This document shows positions 1 to 5,461 of a stretch of 7,311 bases of DNA, in pieces. The notes below the pieces were generated by a model. It ran no database searches, was not told where the DNA came from, and saw only the letters and a program-made list of their open reading frames with translations. Every line of letters starts with the position of its first letter. Positions within the stretch are counted from its first letter, which is position 1. Location of the stretch: contig CANHUK010000069.1 of assembly GCA_947463755.1 (NCBI GenBank), positions 1 to 7,311 of the forward strand, given 5' to 3'. Both the position numbers and the translations under genes were made by a program. This DNA comes from Chitinophagaceae bacterium (GTDB lineage: Bacteria > Bacteroidota > Bacteroidia > Chitinophagales > Chitinophagaceae).

Positions 1-72
1 GCCACGGTGGAGTGCATGTATGCACCGGAATTCCGCGCACATTCGGAGGGGCAGACCCTGCGTGTTCGATGA
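1..72 (+). CDS. Possible C-terminal end of an upstream gene (partial)
   Basis: Frame 1 is open from the window edge to a TGA at 70-72 and gives 23 residues ending in S-E-G-Q-T-L-R-V-R. The mix of charged and alternating hydrophobic residues looks like the last strands of a globular protein, and the stop lies 64 nt before the next plus-strand start. Frame 2 is also open over this stretch and continues to a TAA near 118, but its translation is rich in Arg, Cys and His and looks less like a protein. The fragment is too short to name. I infer a real gene end, with low confidence. Confidence 0.4.
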   Translation, partial: ATVECMYAPEFRAHSEGQTLRVR

Positions 73-136
73 AATACATATTCGGTCATGGTTGATTGAG
101 GGAAGCCTCGTATTTTAAGGACTGAAGCAATGCGAT

Positions 137-934
137 ATGGAATCAATTTCAAACCTCCTGTTCGAAGATGTTGAACGGACCGTGGTGATCGCCATGTTCC
201 TGACCTTCGGAGTCCTCTTTGTGAGAAAGCGGATCATGCGAAAAAAGGCTTCTGCGGACATCAACGATCAAGCCATCGAAAGCGGAGGTCAGTCAGCCGC
301 TGCACCGGTCGGCGACTATGAAACGCCCGAACGATCCTACGCGAACACCTTGGAGGGTCAGTCGAATGGCATATCCTGGAAGTTGACTTCCTCGGTCATC
401 GTCACAGAAGACGAGGGCGGTCAGAACCAAGTGGCCAAACGACACACGTTGTGGACGAGTCCGGATGTCCGGCTGCCGGCCGGCAAATTCATATTTATGC
501 AGCCGGTACCCGGCACATACAAATACCGACCCGATCCCAGGGAAGGCTTACTGGGCAATATGGTGAAATGGGCGGCGGATACGGCGCTCGACGCGATGGT
601 CAGTGCCTATTTCGGGGATCAGTATGCGACCGTCGTGAACCTGGACGGGTCTGAGACCGTGATGGCAGAAGGGATCAATCATTATTTCATCCGCAGCAGT
701 GTGCCCGACACGGCCAGACGGTTTGCCGAAGGTCCGGCGGGAGAACTCATTCGGCAATGGCGGGGTGGCATGCAAGGGTTTGACCACGAGGATGAGCTGG
801 ACATGACCCATTTCCTGATCGCGGACGATGGCATGCACGCCGGATGCAACGTGTCGATGGGCTCGGAAGAGGAAGCCCGAAGGTTGTCGGATTTCTGCAG
901 TGCGCTGGCGGCGGAGTTGAAGAAAGTGTTGTGA
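137..934 (+). CDS. Membrane-anchored hypothetical protein, 265 aa
   Basis: I do not recognise this family. One membrane segment is visible at residues 14-29 (RTVVIAMFLTFGVLFV). It is followed at once by a basic stretch (RKRIMRKK, 30-37), which by the positive-inside rule puts the C-terminal bulk in the cytoplasm. Residues 38-75 are polar, rich in Ala, Gly, Ser and acidic residues, and probably a flexible linker. Residues 78-265 form one compositionally normal alpha/beta domain. It contains W-T-S-P-D-V-R-L-P-A-G-K, a segment with small residues around W145 that could be an amphipathic helix, and a C-terminal helix ending in A-E-L-K-K-V-L. There is no signal-peptidase site or catalytic motif. 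The ATG at 137 has no Shine-Dalgarno, as is usual in Bacteroidota. The ATG at 130 is in another frame. The gene converges on the 555-aa gene with about 50 nt between stops, so it is not in that operon. The coding call is firm; the function is unknown. Confidence 0.8.
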   Translation: MESISNLLFEDVERTVVIAMFLTFGVLFVRKRIMRKKASADINDQAIESGGQSAAAPVGDYETPERSYANTLEGQSNGISWKLTSSVIVTEDEGGQNQVAKRHTLWTSPDVRLPAGKFIFMQPVPGTYKYRPDPREGLLGNMVKWAADTALDAMVSAYFGDQYATVVNLDGSETVMAEGINHYFIRSSVPDTARRFAEGPAGELIRQWRGGMQGFDHEDELDMTHFLIADDGMHAGCNVSMGSEEEARRLSDFCSALAAELKKVL

Positions 935-984
935 ATTGCGGGCGCTCCGGGTTTATATTTATTATATGAGATGTGATTGCCGCA

Positions 985-1020
985 TCAGAGGTTGAGGGTG
1001 TTGACCACCACCTTGACGTC
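985..1020 (-). other. C-terminal tail of the 555-aa protein shared with the 51-aa peptide
   Basis: These codons encode D-V-K-V-V-V-N-T-L-N-L followed by the stop. The matching tail at 3139-3174 encodes D-M-N-R-V-L-N-T-L-T-L plus stop. Identical positions counted from the C-terminus are -1 L, -3 L, -4 T, -5 N, -7 V and -11 D. The DNA shares CAACACCCT across N-T-L. I read it as a possible recognition tag or a remnant of shared ancestry. Confidence 0.5.
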
Positions 1021-2652
1021 ACTATCAAACTTAGCCTCGTTCTGGAATAAATTCCCCTCGCCTTGCATATTTTTAAGGATGGCCGCCTTATTCTTATTCA
1101 TGATCTTATTCATCTTATCCACCAATGTAGCCTTTGACATCTGCACCTCTCTGACCGCATTGCCAATCTCTTTCTGAGTTTTTACCCAAAAATAGTCTTG
1201 CGTTTCCGCAGTCATTTCAGCCAGGTTGATGTCTACCTTTTCTGGAACCTTTCCACCGTAAAGCTCGGCAAGAATGGCCTGCTTCTCTTCTGTTTTCATG
1301 AAAAGCTTCAGTAATGATGCGGTTTCCTGTAACTTCTGCTCCCGCTCCTTTGCCTGCACCATGATGGTGTGGATACAATGGATATGATAATCATGCAATT
1401 TCTGAACGGTATCCAGCGTAATGGGGGTAAATGCATTCTTGAAATATTCGGACGTCATTCTGCCCATCACGACATTATACTCATCGATAGCGGCTTTCAA
1501 TCCACTTTCCATGTCTTCGACACATGCTTCTGCAATGCCATAGTCATCATCATTAGGATCCTTTGTTTTCAGATCCGCTTTCGAAGATTGAAGGACATTG
1601 TACGTTTCCATCAGCTTGCGGATACTGAATTTATCGGCCGTCAGTTCATCCTCTGTTACGAGATCTGCAGCCAACAGGGCGTTGTTTTTGCTTTCCTGTA
1701 CCATTACATCCTGAAGGAATGACAGATCACCGGTGGCATCACCCTTGTCGCTTTCAACACCCAAACGCTTCTGAGCCTTGGCTTTGGCCTTATTGGCACT
1801 GGATTCGACATAATTGATCCACTGGTCTCTGATCGTGGCGATGGTCGGAATGATGGCCTGCAAAATGGGGAATACCACAGGACCTGCCGGCCCCAACAGC
1901 GGAGAGGCCATACTGGCAAATGCAATGAGAGACTGTAGCCCATGCTTGATCAGACTAACTTGCTGTTCTTTCTTGAATGCATTGATGATCTTTTTATCGT
2001 CCTCCGAAAAAACCGGCTTATTACCGATCGTATTCAGGGTGTCAAGTGATTCACTGACCCTTTTCGCATTCAGGAGTTGGCGAAGTCCTGATATGGCTCC
2101 TCCCAGGACCGGAAACAAATCTTCAGAAACACCGACAACATGCAGCTTTTTCTCCAGTGCCAACAATCCATTGGTAATGTCTGCAATTACAGCCAACCCT
2201 GATTTGGGATCCTTTTTCTCGATGCAATCCTGGAGTGAATAGATCAACTGAGTCGAATGTTGAACTCCGACCAACACATCATTGGTAATGCCCCACTGAT
2301 CGTGATCTCCGGGGTGATCCATCTTTTTCAATGCTTCATCTGTAGTGCCTGCGGCAAGGACTCCTGTACCGGCAGAGACCATTTTGCTACCGGGACCCAG
2401 CTTAGCACCAAGGGCTCCCATCCATGTGCTGCCGGGATCCGCATCGGATGTCTGATCTCCGCCGGCCGTAGCCTGGGCGTTTGCCATACTGGCTGCTTTT
2501 TCCGTTTCCCTGACACCGAGACTCTGATCGGCAAGGGTCTGTAACTGGTCGACTTGCTGACTTTCCGGCCCCTTTGCAGACTGGGCCAGAGGGTCTTCAG
2601 AAGCCGCAACACGAACACGTGGTAGGTCCCTGGTGGAGGATACTTTTGGCAT
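985..2652 (-). CDS. Helical 555-aa protein with a hydrophobic hairpin; candidate membrane-inserting effector
   Basis: No family is recognised. Residues 1-75 are polar, with Gln, Ala, Ser and Asp prominent, no signal peptide, and probably disorder. The remainder is predominantly helical, with charged, coiled-coil-like stretches at about 284-300, 340-365 and 430-530. Residues 238-274 carry no charge and contain L-L-G-P-A-G-P-V-V in the middle. This suggests two hydrophobic helices joined by a tight turn, as in the head hairpin of alpha-helical pore-forming toxins. Shorter hydrophobic patches occur near 92-103 and 178-194. The protein ends D-V-K-V-V-V-N-T-L-N-L, resembling the end of the 51-aa peptide encoded upstream. 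It is the last gene of the minus-strand module, 64 nt after the YbjN-like gene, with no clear promoter or terminator in the gap, so co-transcription is likely. Two 60-nt rows counted by hand gave 43% G+C, below the neighbours. A helical scaffold or phage-like protein remains possible. The pore-forming role is inference. Confidence 0.85.
   Translation of the reverse strand: MPKVSSTRDLPRVRVAASEDPLAQSAKGPESQQVDQLQTLADQSLGVRETEKAASMANAQATAGGDQTSDADPGSTWMGALGAKLGPGSKMVSAGTGVLAAGTTDEALKKMDHPGDHDQWGITNDVLVGVQHSTQLIYSLQDCIEKKDPKSGLAVIADITNGLLALEKKLHVVGVSEDLFPVLGGAISGLRQLLNAKRVSESLDTLNTIGNKPVFSEDDKKIINAFKKEQQVSLIKHGLQSLIAFASMASPLLGPAGPVVFPILQAIIPTIATIRDQWINYVESSANKAKAKAQKRLGVESDKGDATGDLSFLQDVMVQESKNNALLAADLVTEDELTADKFSIRKLMETYNVLQSSKADLKTKDPNDDDYGIAEACVEDMESGLKAAIDEYNVVMGRMTSEYFKNAFTPITLDTVQKLHDYHIHCIHTIMVQAKEREQKLQETASLLKLFMKTEEKQAILAELYGGKVPEKVDINLAEMTAETQDYFWVKTQKEIGNAVREVQMSKATLVDKMNKIMNKNKAAILKNMQGEGNLFQNEAKFDSDVKVVVNTLNL
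1831..1941 (-). other. Encoded uncharged hydrophobic hairpin (residues 238-274) of the 555-aa protein
   Basis: This segment encodes 37 residues without a charged side chain, including S-L-I-A-F-A-S-M-A-S, then P-L-L-G-P-A-G-P-V-V, then F-P-I-L-Q-A-I-I-P-T-I. Each half is long enough to reach well into a bilayer, and the Pro/Gly-rich centre fits a turn. It sits in an otherwise charged, soluble-looking protein, an arrangement typical of proteins that insert only after a conformational change. That reading is inference. Confidence 0.6.
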
Positions 2653-2716
2653 GAGGATTATATACTAATGATGGAATAACAATATGGGCATGAATGGTCT
2701 TAAAATGTACCCCGGA

Positions 2717-3142
2717 CTACGCCATCTCTTTGGCCACGATCCCTATCATATCCACAGAAAAAGAAATGAAATTCCGGAAACTGCGGTTCGCCAGCAGAGC
2801 ATCCGGATCAGCCACGTGATTGGAATGATAAACTAATCTGTAGTCGCCCTCCTGTTCCTGGGTTTGCAGGAAACCAATGACCAGCTTGGCATTCAGCCGG
2901 TCGATCACTTCATAGAACGGTGTCTCCGGCTTATTGAAGGCCTGTTCGAAGGTGGAGAAGAGCTTACAGAACAGCTGGGTTCCGAGTTCGGTGACGATCA
3001 TGATCACCCCGGTCTCTTCTTCCCGGATGGTGAACATGGCCACGAACATCGTTTTATCTGCTTCCTGGTGGACGGCGACCTGTTTGGCACCCAGCTGCTC
3101 AAAGGTCGACTTGATCTCTGCTATTGGAATGTTGATCATCAT
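2717..3142 (-). CDS. YbjN-like (type III secretion chaperone-fold) protein, 141 aa
   Basis: The layout fits the YbjN family: an N-terminal helix (A-E-I-K-S-T-F-E-Q-L-G), then strands around 22-60. Next is a helix with the family's typical D-R-L-N (about 83-86) before a strand, a further strand G-D-Y-R-L-V-Y-H, and a long C-terminal helix (F-I-S-F-S-V-D-M-I-G-I-V-A). YbjN proteins share their fold with CesT/Tir-type secretion chaperones, which bind one or a few partner proteins. There is no signal peptide or membrane segment, so it should be cytoplasmic. Its ATG overlaps the TGA of the 51-aa gene by 4 nt (ATGA at 3139-3142), suggesting translational coupling. An in-frame second Met at 3139 is an alternative start. 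It lies between two genes whose products share a C-terminal tail, which makes them candidate clients. The family call rests on pattern recognition of the sequence; the chaperone role is inferred from the fold and neighbours. Confidence 0.75.
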   Translation of the reverse strand: MMINIPIAEIKSTFEQLGAKQVAVHQEADKTMFVAMFTIREEETGVIMIVTELGTQLFCKLFSTFEQAFNKPETPFYEVIDRLNAKLVIGFLQTQEQEGDYRLVYHSNHVADPDALLANRSFRNFISFSVDMIGIVAKEMA

Positions 3143-3174
3143 AATGTTAGGGTGTTGAGTACACGATTCATATC
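3139..3174 (-). other. C-terminal tail of the 51-aa peptide shared with the 555-aa protein
   Basis: It encodes D41 to L51 plus the stop, and its last bases form the ATGA overlap with the YbjN-like gene. Six of the eleven residues match the tail of the 555-aa protein with no gap and the same distance to the stop. Being pinned to the C-terminus in both proteins makes a functional tag more plausible than a random match, although eleven residues is short. Confidence 0.5.
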
Positions 3175-3294
3175 TTTTTCAGTGGGCATCGATGCATTCA
3201 CCCTCGAGGCTTTGATCGTCTGGCGGAATCCGGATTTGGCCACAGGCGCCTTCCCGCGGCTGAAAAAGTTTTTTATGGACGCAAAAATGGACAT
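3139..3294 (-). CDS. Small cationic protein, 51 aa, first gene of the YbjN-like/555-aa module
   Basis: A complete frame runs from ATG at 3294 to TGA at 3139. It begins M-S-I-F-A-S-I-K-N-F-F-S-R-G-K and ends D-M-N-R-V-L-N-T-L-T-L. I count nine Lys/Arg against two Asp/Glu, so it is strongly basic. The N-terminal dozen residues could form an amphipathic helix, but there is no conventional signal peptide. An in-frame stop lies about 20 nt upstream with no other ATG between, which fixes the start. No clear Shine-Dalgarno is present. Three points support a real gene: the 4-nt ATGA overlap with the next gene, the position just downstream of a strong terminator, and the C-terminal match to the 555-aa protein. 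It could be a secreted cargo peptide, an accessory to the large protein, or a membrane-active peptide. Function is unknown. Confidence 0.65.
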   Translation of the reverse strand: MSIFASIKNFFSRGKAPVAKSGFRQTIKASRVNASMPTEKDMNRVLNTLTL

Positions 3295-3300
3295 CGTGGT

Positions 3301-3368
3301 CTCGAGGCTCAGATATTGCTAATTACGGAATATAATCAATTTTTACAAGAAATCGCTTGAAAATCAAA
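3301..3368 (-). promoter_or_regulatory. AT-rich leader, likely promoter region of the 51-aa/YbjN-like/555-aa module
   Basis: The module must start transcription between the terminator and the ATG at 3294. This stretch is AT-rich on the minus strand (TTCTTGTAAAAATTGATTAT, then ATTCCG). I find only partial likeness to the Bacteroidota -7 element (TATATTCC near 3325-3332) and no TTG at the expected distance. The promoter is placed by context, not by motif. Confidence 0.35.
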
Positions 3369-3411
3369 GCCGACCAAACCACATGACTCGCTGTCATGTC
3401 ATTTGGTCGGC
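3369..3411 (-). terminator. Strong hairpin terminator of the PEGA-repeat gene
   Basis: Arms GCCGACCAAA (3369-3378) and TTTGGTCGGC (3402-3411) pair perfectly over 10 bp. After a 2x2 internal mismatch, ACATGAC (3381-3387) pairs with GTCATGT (3393-3399) around a 5-nt loop. Read on the minus strand, the hairpin starts 23 nt after the PEGA stop codon and is followed directly by TTTGATTTTC, a reasonable U-rich tail. It separates the PEGA transcript from the 51-aa gene module. Confidence 0.85.
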
Positions 3412-3434
3412 CTGAAAAATTACCCTTGATCGGC

Positions 3435-4742
3435 TCAGCGCATGCGCGACTGAAACTCGGAAATCACGTCCTTGTAGGTGTTCAGGATGCGATCCCAGGG
3501 GAAGAAGAGCTGGTCTTCCTTCACGCTCGTGCGGGCCTTGCCACTGTATTCGCTTACGAGTTTGATGGTATACTTCAGGGGGGCGATATCCGCCTGCTTG
3601 ACGATGATCCGCGTGCGGATGGTGTTATCCTTGAAATTGTTGACATTCCATGCCGTGCGGATGTACCCGGTTTCGCGATCGGCCAGTTCGATGTTATCGA
3701 AGTAGTTCATCGTGATCTGACTGAGGATCTTCCAGGCATCTTGTTCGGGCTTGCTGGTTTCGATGGTGAAGTTCAGGTTGGCCTGATCGCTCTGAACGGA
3801 GCTGGTGAAGGCTTCGTCGAGGGTAAGGATGACGTGATCGGCGGAGGGCGGCGGCTGCACATTGTCTTCGTTGCAGTAGTTCTTGGCGTTGGCTACGTAG
3901 CCCGATTTCTCCACGATCACTTCTATGCACTGGCCGTAAGGGATGCGTGCGCGGTATTCGCCGTTGCCCATCACCCGGCCGTCAACCTTGATGCTGGCAT
4001 CGGCGGGCGTTGTGCGAATGGATACCTGACGGTCTTTCAGGACTATGTTTTCCGATACGGGGGGCATGGGTTGCCCGTCCTTCGCGCAGTACTGCTTCTC
4101 GACGGTAACGAAGCCATCCTTGATATATTCCACCGTGACACAGCTCTGCATCGGGATGACGATCTCCGTATTCCCCTCAGCGATCTTCTTGCCGTTGACA
4201 ACCACTTGTACATCGGCCGGCGTAGTGCGGACGAACATGGCCCGGTCGCTCAGCGTAATGAAATCATCGATGGGCGGGATGTCCATCCCTGAGCGATTGT
4301 AGTAGGTCTTGGTCTTGGTGTAGAATCCGGTCTTGCGGACTTCCACGGTCACTGAATTATCCTTCTTGACCTCAACCCATCCGGCATTGGTCCCCTGATC
4401 GACCCCATTGATGAAGATGCGCGCATCATAGGGTTGGGCGGTCACCTTCACCAGCCGGTCTTCCAGTACGATGCGGTCCTCCTTGGGAAGATCGACATTC
4501 TTGGCATTGACATAGGTCCTGGAGATAGGTTTGTATCCCTCCAGCCTGACCACGATCTTAAAGGGCAGGTCCTTATCGACCTTGATCACAGCGTTGCCTA
4601 CGCCGAGCAGTACTTCCTTCCCGTCCTTTCCGATCTCGAAGATGGATGCCTGCGCAGGGGTCGCGCTGAGGGTGATCTTCTTATCTGCCCGAACGACAAA
4701 TGCGATGAACAGCATGGTCAGCAGCAGGCAGGATCTTTTCAT
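3435..4742 (-). CDS. Secreted protein with four PEGA-like repeats, 435 aa
   Basis: The N-terminus (M-K-R-S-C-L-L-L-T-M-L-F-I-A-F-V-V-R-A) is a standard Sec signal peptide with likely cleavage after R-A, before D-K-K. Four tandem repeats of 70-71 residues follow at about 21-96, 97-167, 168-238 and 239-309. Each runs T-x-P-A/Y-D-A/V, a short N/D-G turn, a central beta strand, G-F/Y, then D-H/F/N-x-x-L-x-D-R. This matches PEGA-type beta sandwiches of surface and periplasmic proteins. Residues 322-435 are a separate alpha/beta domain with T-G-Y-I-R-T-A-W. Its order loosely recalls BamC-like domains, but I would not name it so. Repeats 3 and 4 each hold two Cys 18 residues apart (201/219, 272/290), likely disulfides outside the cytoplasm. 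An in-frame ATG at 4778 would give 447 aa. I prefer 4742 because 4778 lies at or before the predicted transcription start and 4742 gives a cleaner signal peptide. No T9SS-type C-terminal domain is seen. Specific function is unknown. Confidence 0.88.
   Translation of the reverse strand: MKRSCLLLTMLFIAFVVRADKKITLSATPAQASIFEIGKDGKEVLLGVGNAVIKVDKDLPFKIVVRLEGYKPISRTYVNAKNVDLPKEDRIVLEDRLVKVTAQPYDARIFINGVDQGTNAGWVEVKKDNSVTVEVRKTGFYTKTKTYYNRSGMDIPPIDDFITLSDRAMFVRTTPADVQVVVNGKKIAEGNTEIVIPMQSCVTVEYIKDGFVTVEKQYCAKDGQPMPPVSENIVLKDRQVSIRTTPADASIKVDGRVMGNGEYRARIPYGQCIEVIVEKSGYVANAKNYCNEDNVQPPPSADHVILTLDEAFTSSVQSDQANLNFTIETSKPEQDAWKILSQITMNYFDNIELADRETGYIRTAWNVNNFKDNTIRTRIIVKQADIAPLKYTIKLVSEYSGKARTSVKEDQLFFPWDRILNTYKDVISEFQSRMR
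3816..4682 (-). repeat. Four tandem PEGA-like protein repeats
   Basis: These codons encode the four repeats of the PEGA protein, with a period of 70-71 residues. Aligned landmarks are V-R-L-E-G-Y (repeat 1), V-R-K-T-G-F (2), Y-I-K-D-G-F (3) and V-E-K-S-G-Y (4), and the closing V-L-E-D-R, T-L-S-D-R, V-L-K-D-R and I-L-T-L-D. Repeats 3 and 4 are most alike, both starting S/V-I/V-R-T-T-P-A-D and holding paired Cys, which suggests the most recent duplication. The repetition is at protein level; I saw no long exact DNA repeat. Confidence 0.8.
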
Positions 4743-4779
4743 GGCAGTGGACATTGACTTACGTTTTTTGATATGCATG

Positions 4780-4810
4780 CAAAATTAAATATAAGTTAGG
4801 AACGATGCAA
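4780..4810 (-). promoter_or_regulatory. Bacteroidota-type promoter of the PEGA-repeat gene
   Basis: On the minus strand TTG (4808-4810) is followed after 20 nt by TAATTTTG (4780-4787). This is a full match to the Bacteroidota -7 consensus TAnnTTTG at the usual spacing from a -33 TTG. Transcription would begin near 4773-4776, about 30 nt before the ATG at 4742. The ATG at 4778 would be at or upstream of that point. Confidence 0.7.
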
Positions 4811-4844
4811 TGTCCAATCGGAGTAGCTCCGTCCCACAGCCAGG

Positions 4845-5225
4845 TCACTTACCCATCAGCGCCAGGTAGCGGTCGCGGTAGTCATAGATGAGCCATCCCA
4901 GGATGACCCAGACGATAAGGGCGACCGGCAGGGTCGCGGGCATGACGAACAGGTGCACGAGCAGTACACCGACCATGACGGGGAATACGACCAGCACACC
5001 CATCGGCCGGGTCCTTTTCACCATCAACAGCAGTCCGCCGATGATCTCCGCCACTGCGATCAGCGGCATCAGCCACTGGATCTCCATCATGGCGGCATTG
5101 TCCTTTACCACAGCCTCCGGCAGGTCGGGCGGCACCGGGATATAGTTGAATAGTTTGTTCAGTCCGCTGTTGACGGTCATCAGGCCAAGAAAGATGGCCA
5201 GAACGTTCAGGATCTTGTGTTTCAT
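4845..5225 (-). CDS. DoxX-like small membrane protein, 126 aa
   Basis: Four membrane segments fill the protein at about residues 5-21, 51-69, 74-94 and 99-115. After the first comes S-G-L-N-K-L-F, the signature-like turn of DoxX/DoxD-type proteins, and after the second V-K-R-T-R-P-M-G. Length and topology match the family. DoxX-like proteins sit in the inner membrane; some are linked to redox or thiol stress and to sulfur chemistry, but most Bacteroidota members lack a proven role. The segment between helices 1 and 2 (I-P-V-P-P-D-L-P-E-A) is longer and Pro-rich and probably lies outside the cytoplasm. The ATG at 5225 begins M-K-H-K-I-L-N-V-L-A, a natural start for a membrane helix. The PEGA gene downstream has its own promoter, and 236 nt separate this gene from the response regulator, so it may be monocistronic. 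Confidence 0.8.
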   Translation of the reverse strand: MKHKILNVLAIFLGLMTVNSGLNKLFNYIPVPPDLPEAVVKDNAAMMEIQWLMPLIAVAEIIGGLLLMVKRTRPMGVLVVFPVMVGVLLVHLFVMPATLPVALIVWVILGWLIYDYRDRYLALMGK

Positions 5226-5461
5226 GTGATGTATGCTGGTTTGCAGTAAGGTACGGATTTATATGACAATGCCCGGACAAGTAAAGCCACTGTTGACCGG
5301 ATCACGTGGTGCAGACACAGGCTGGCAACGGGGGTGTACGGAAATCACTGCTTGACAAGCTCCCTATGATAGCCATTATAGGTTGCTCAAATTGAATGAC
5401 CTGTGAAATTACAATGGGTGCCGCGGGACGAGAATACCTATTCTGTAGTAATTCCGGCGGA
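5226..5461. other. Intergenic gap between response regulator and DoxX-like gene
   Basis: I see no convincing gene, RNA or strong terminator in these 236 nt. They should hold the end of the kinase-regulator transcript and the start of the DoxX-like transcript. The only structured element is the short inverted repeat at 5431-5444. No good Bacteroidota promoter match was found upstream of the DoxX-like start. Confidence 0.5.
5431..5444. repeat. 14-bp inverted repeat AGAATACCTATTCT
   Basis: Arms AGAATA and TATTCT are perfect reverse complements around a CC centre, 18 nt beyond the stop of the response regulator. The 2-nt centre is too tight for a good RNA hairpin with all six pairs, and no T-run follows on either strand. 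A DNA-binding site or chance palindrome are both possible. Confidence 0.3.

Noticed and set aside
93..118. GAGG-GAAG-CCTC hairpin followed by GTATTTT between the first two plus-strand frames
   Set aside because: A 4-bp stem is too weak to call a terminator, though the place would be right.
985..1020. T9SS C-terminal sorting domain on the 555-aa protein
   Set aside because: There is no signal peptide, and the shared tail is about 11 residues, not the beta-sandwich domain of about 80 residues that T9SS uses.
3396..4292. Long plus-strand frame of 298 codons opposite the PEGA gene
   Set aside because: It is antisense to a protein with signal peptide, four clear repeats, promoter and terminator; its own translation has no recognisable domain and its start lies in the terminator hairpin.
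4819..4831. Small hairpin CGGAG-TAG-CTCCG as terminator of the DoxX-like gene
   Set aside because: The stem is only 5 bp with a 3-nt loop and no U-run follows on the minus strand; it also overlaps the upstream side of the PEGA promoter.
4882..5280. Minus-strand frame of 132 codons overlapping the DoxX-like gene
   Set aside because: Rich in Arg, His and Asp with no structure, while the other frame gives four membrane helices and a family-like motif.
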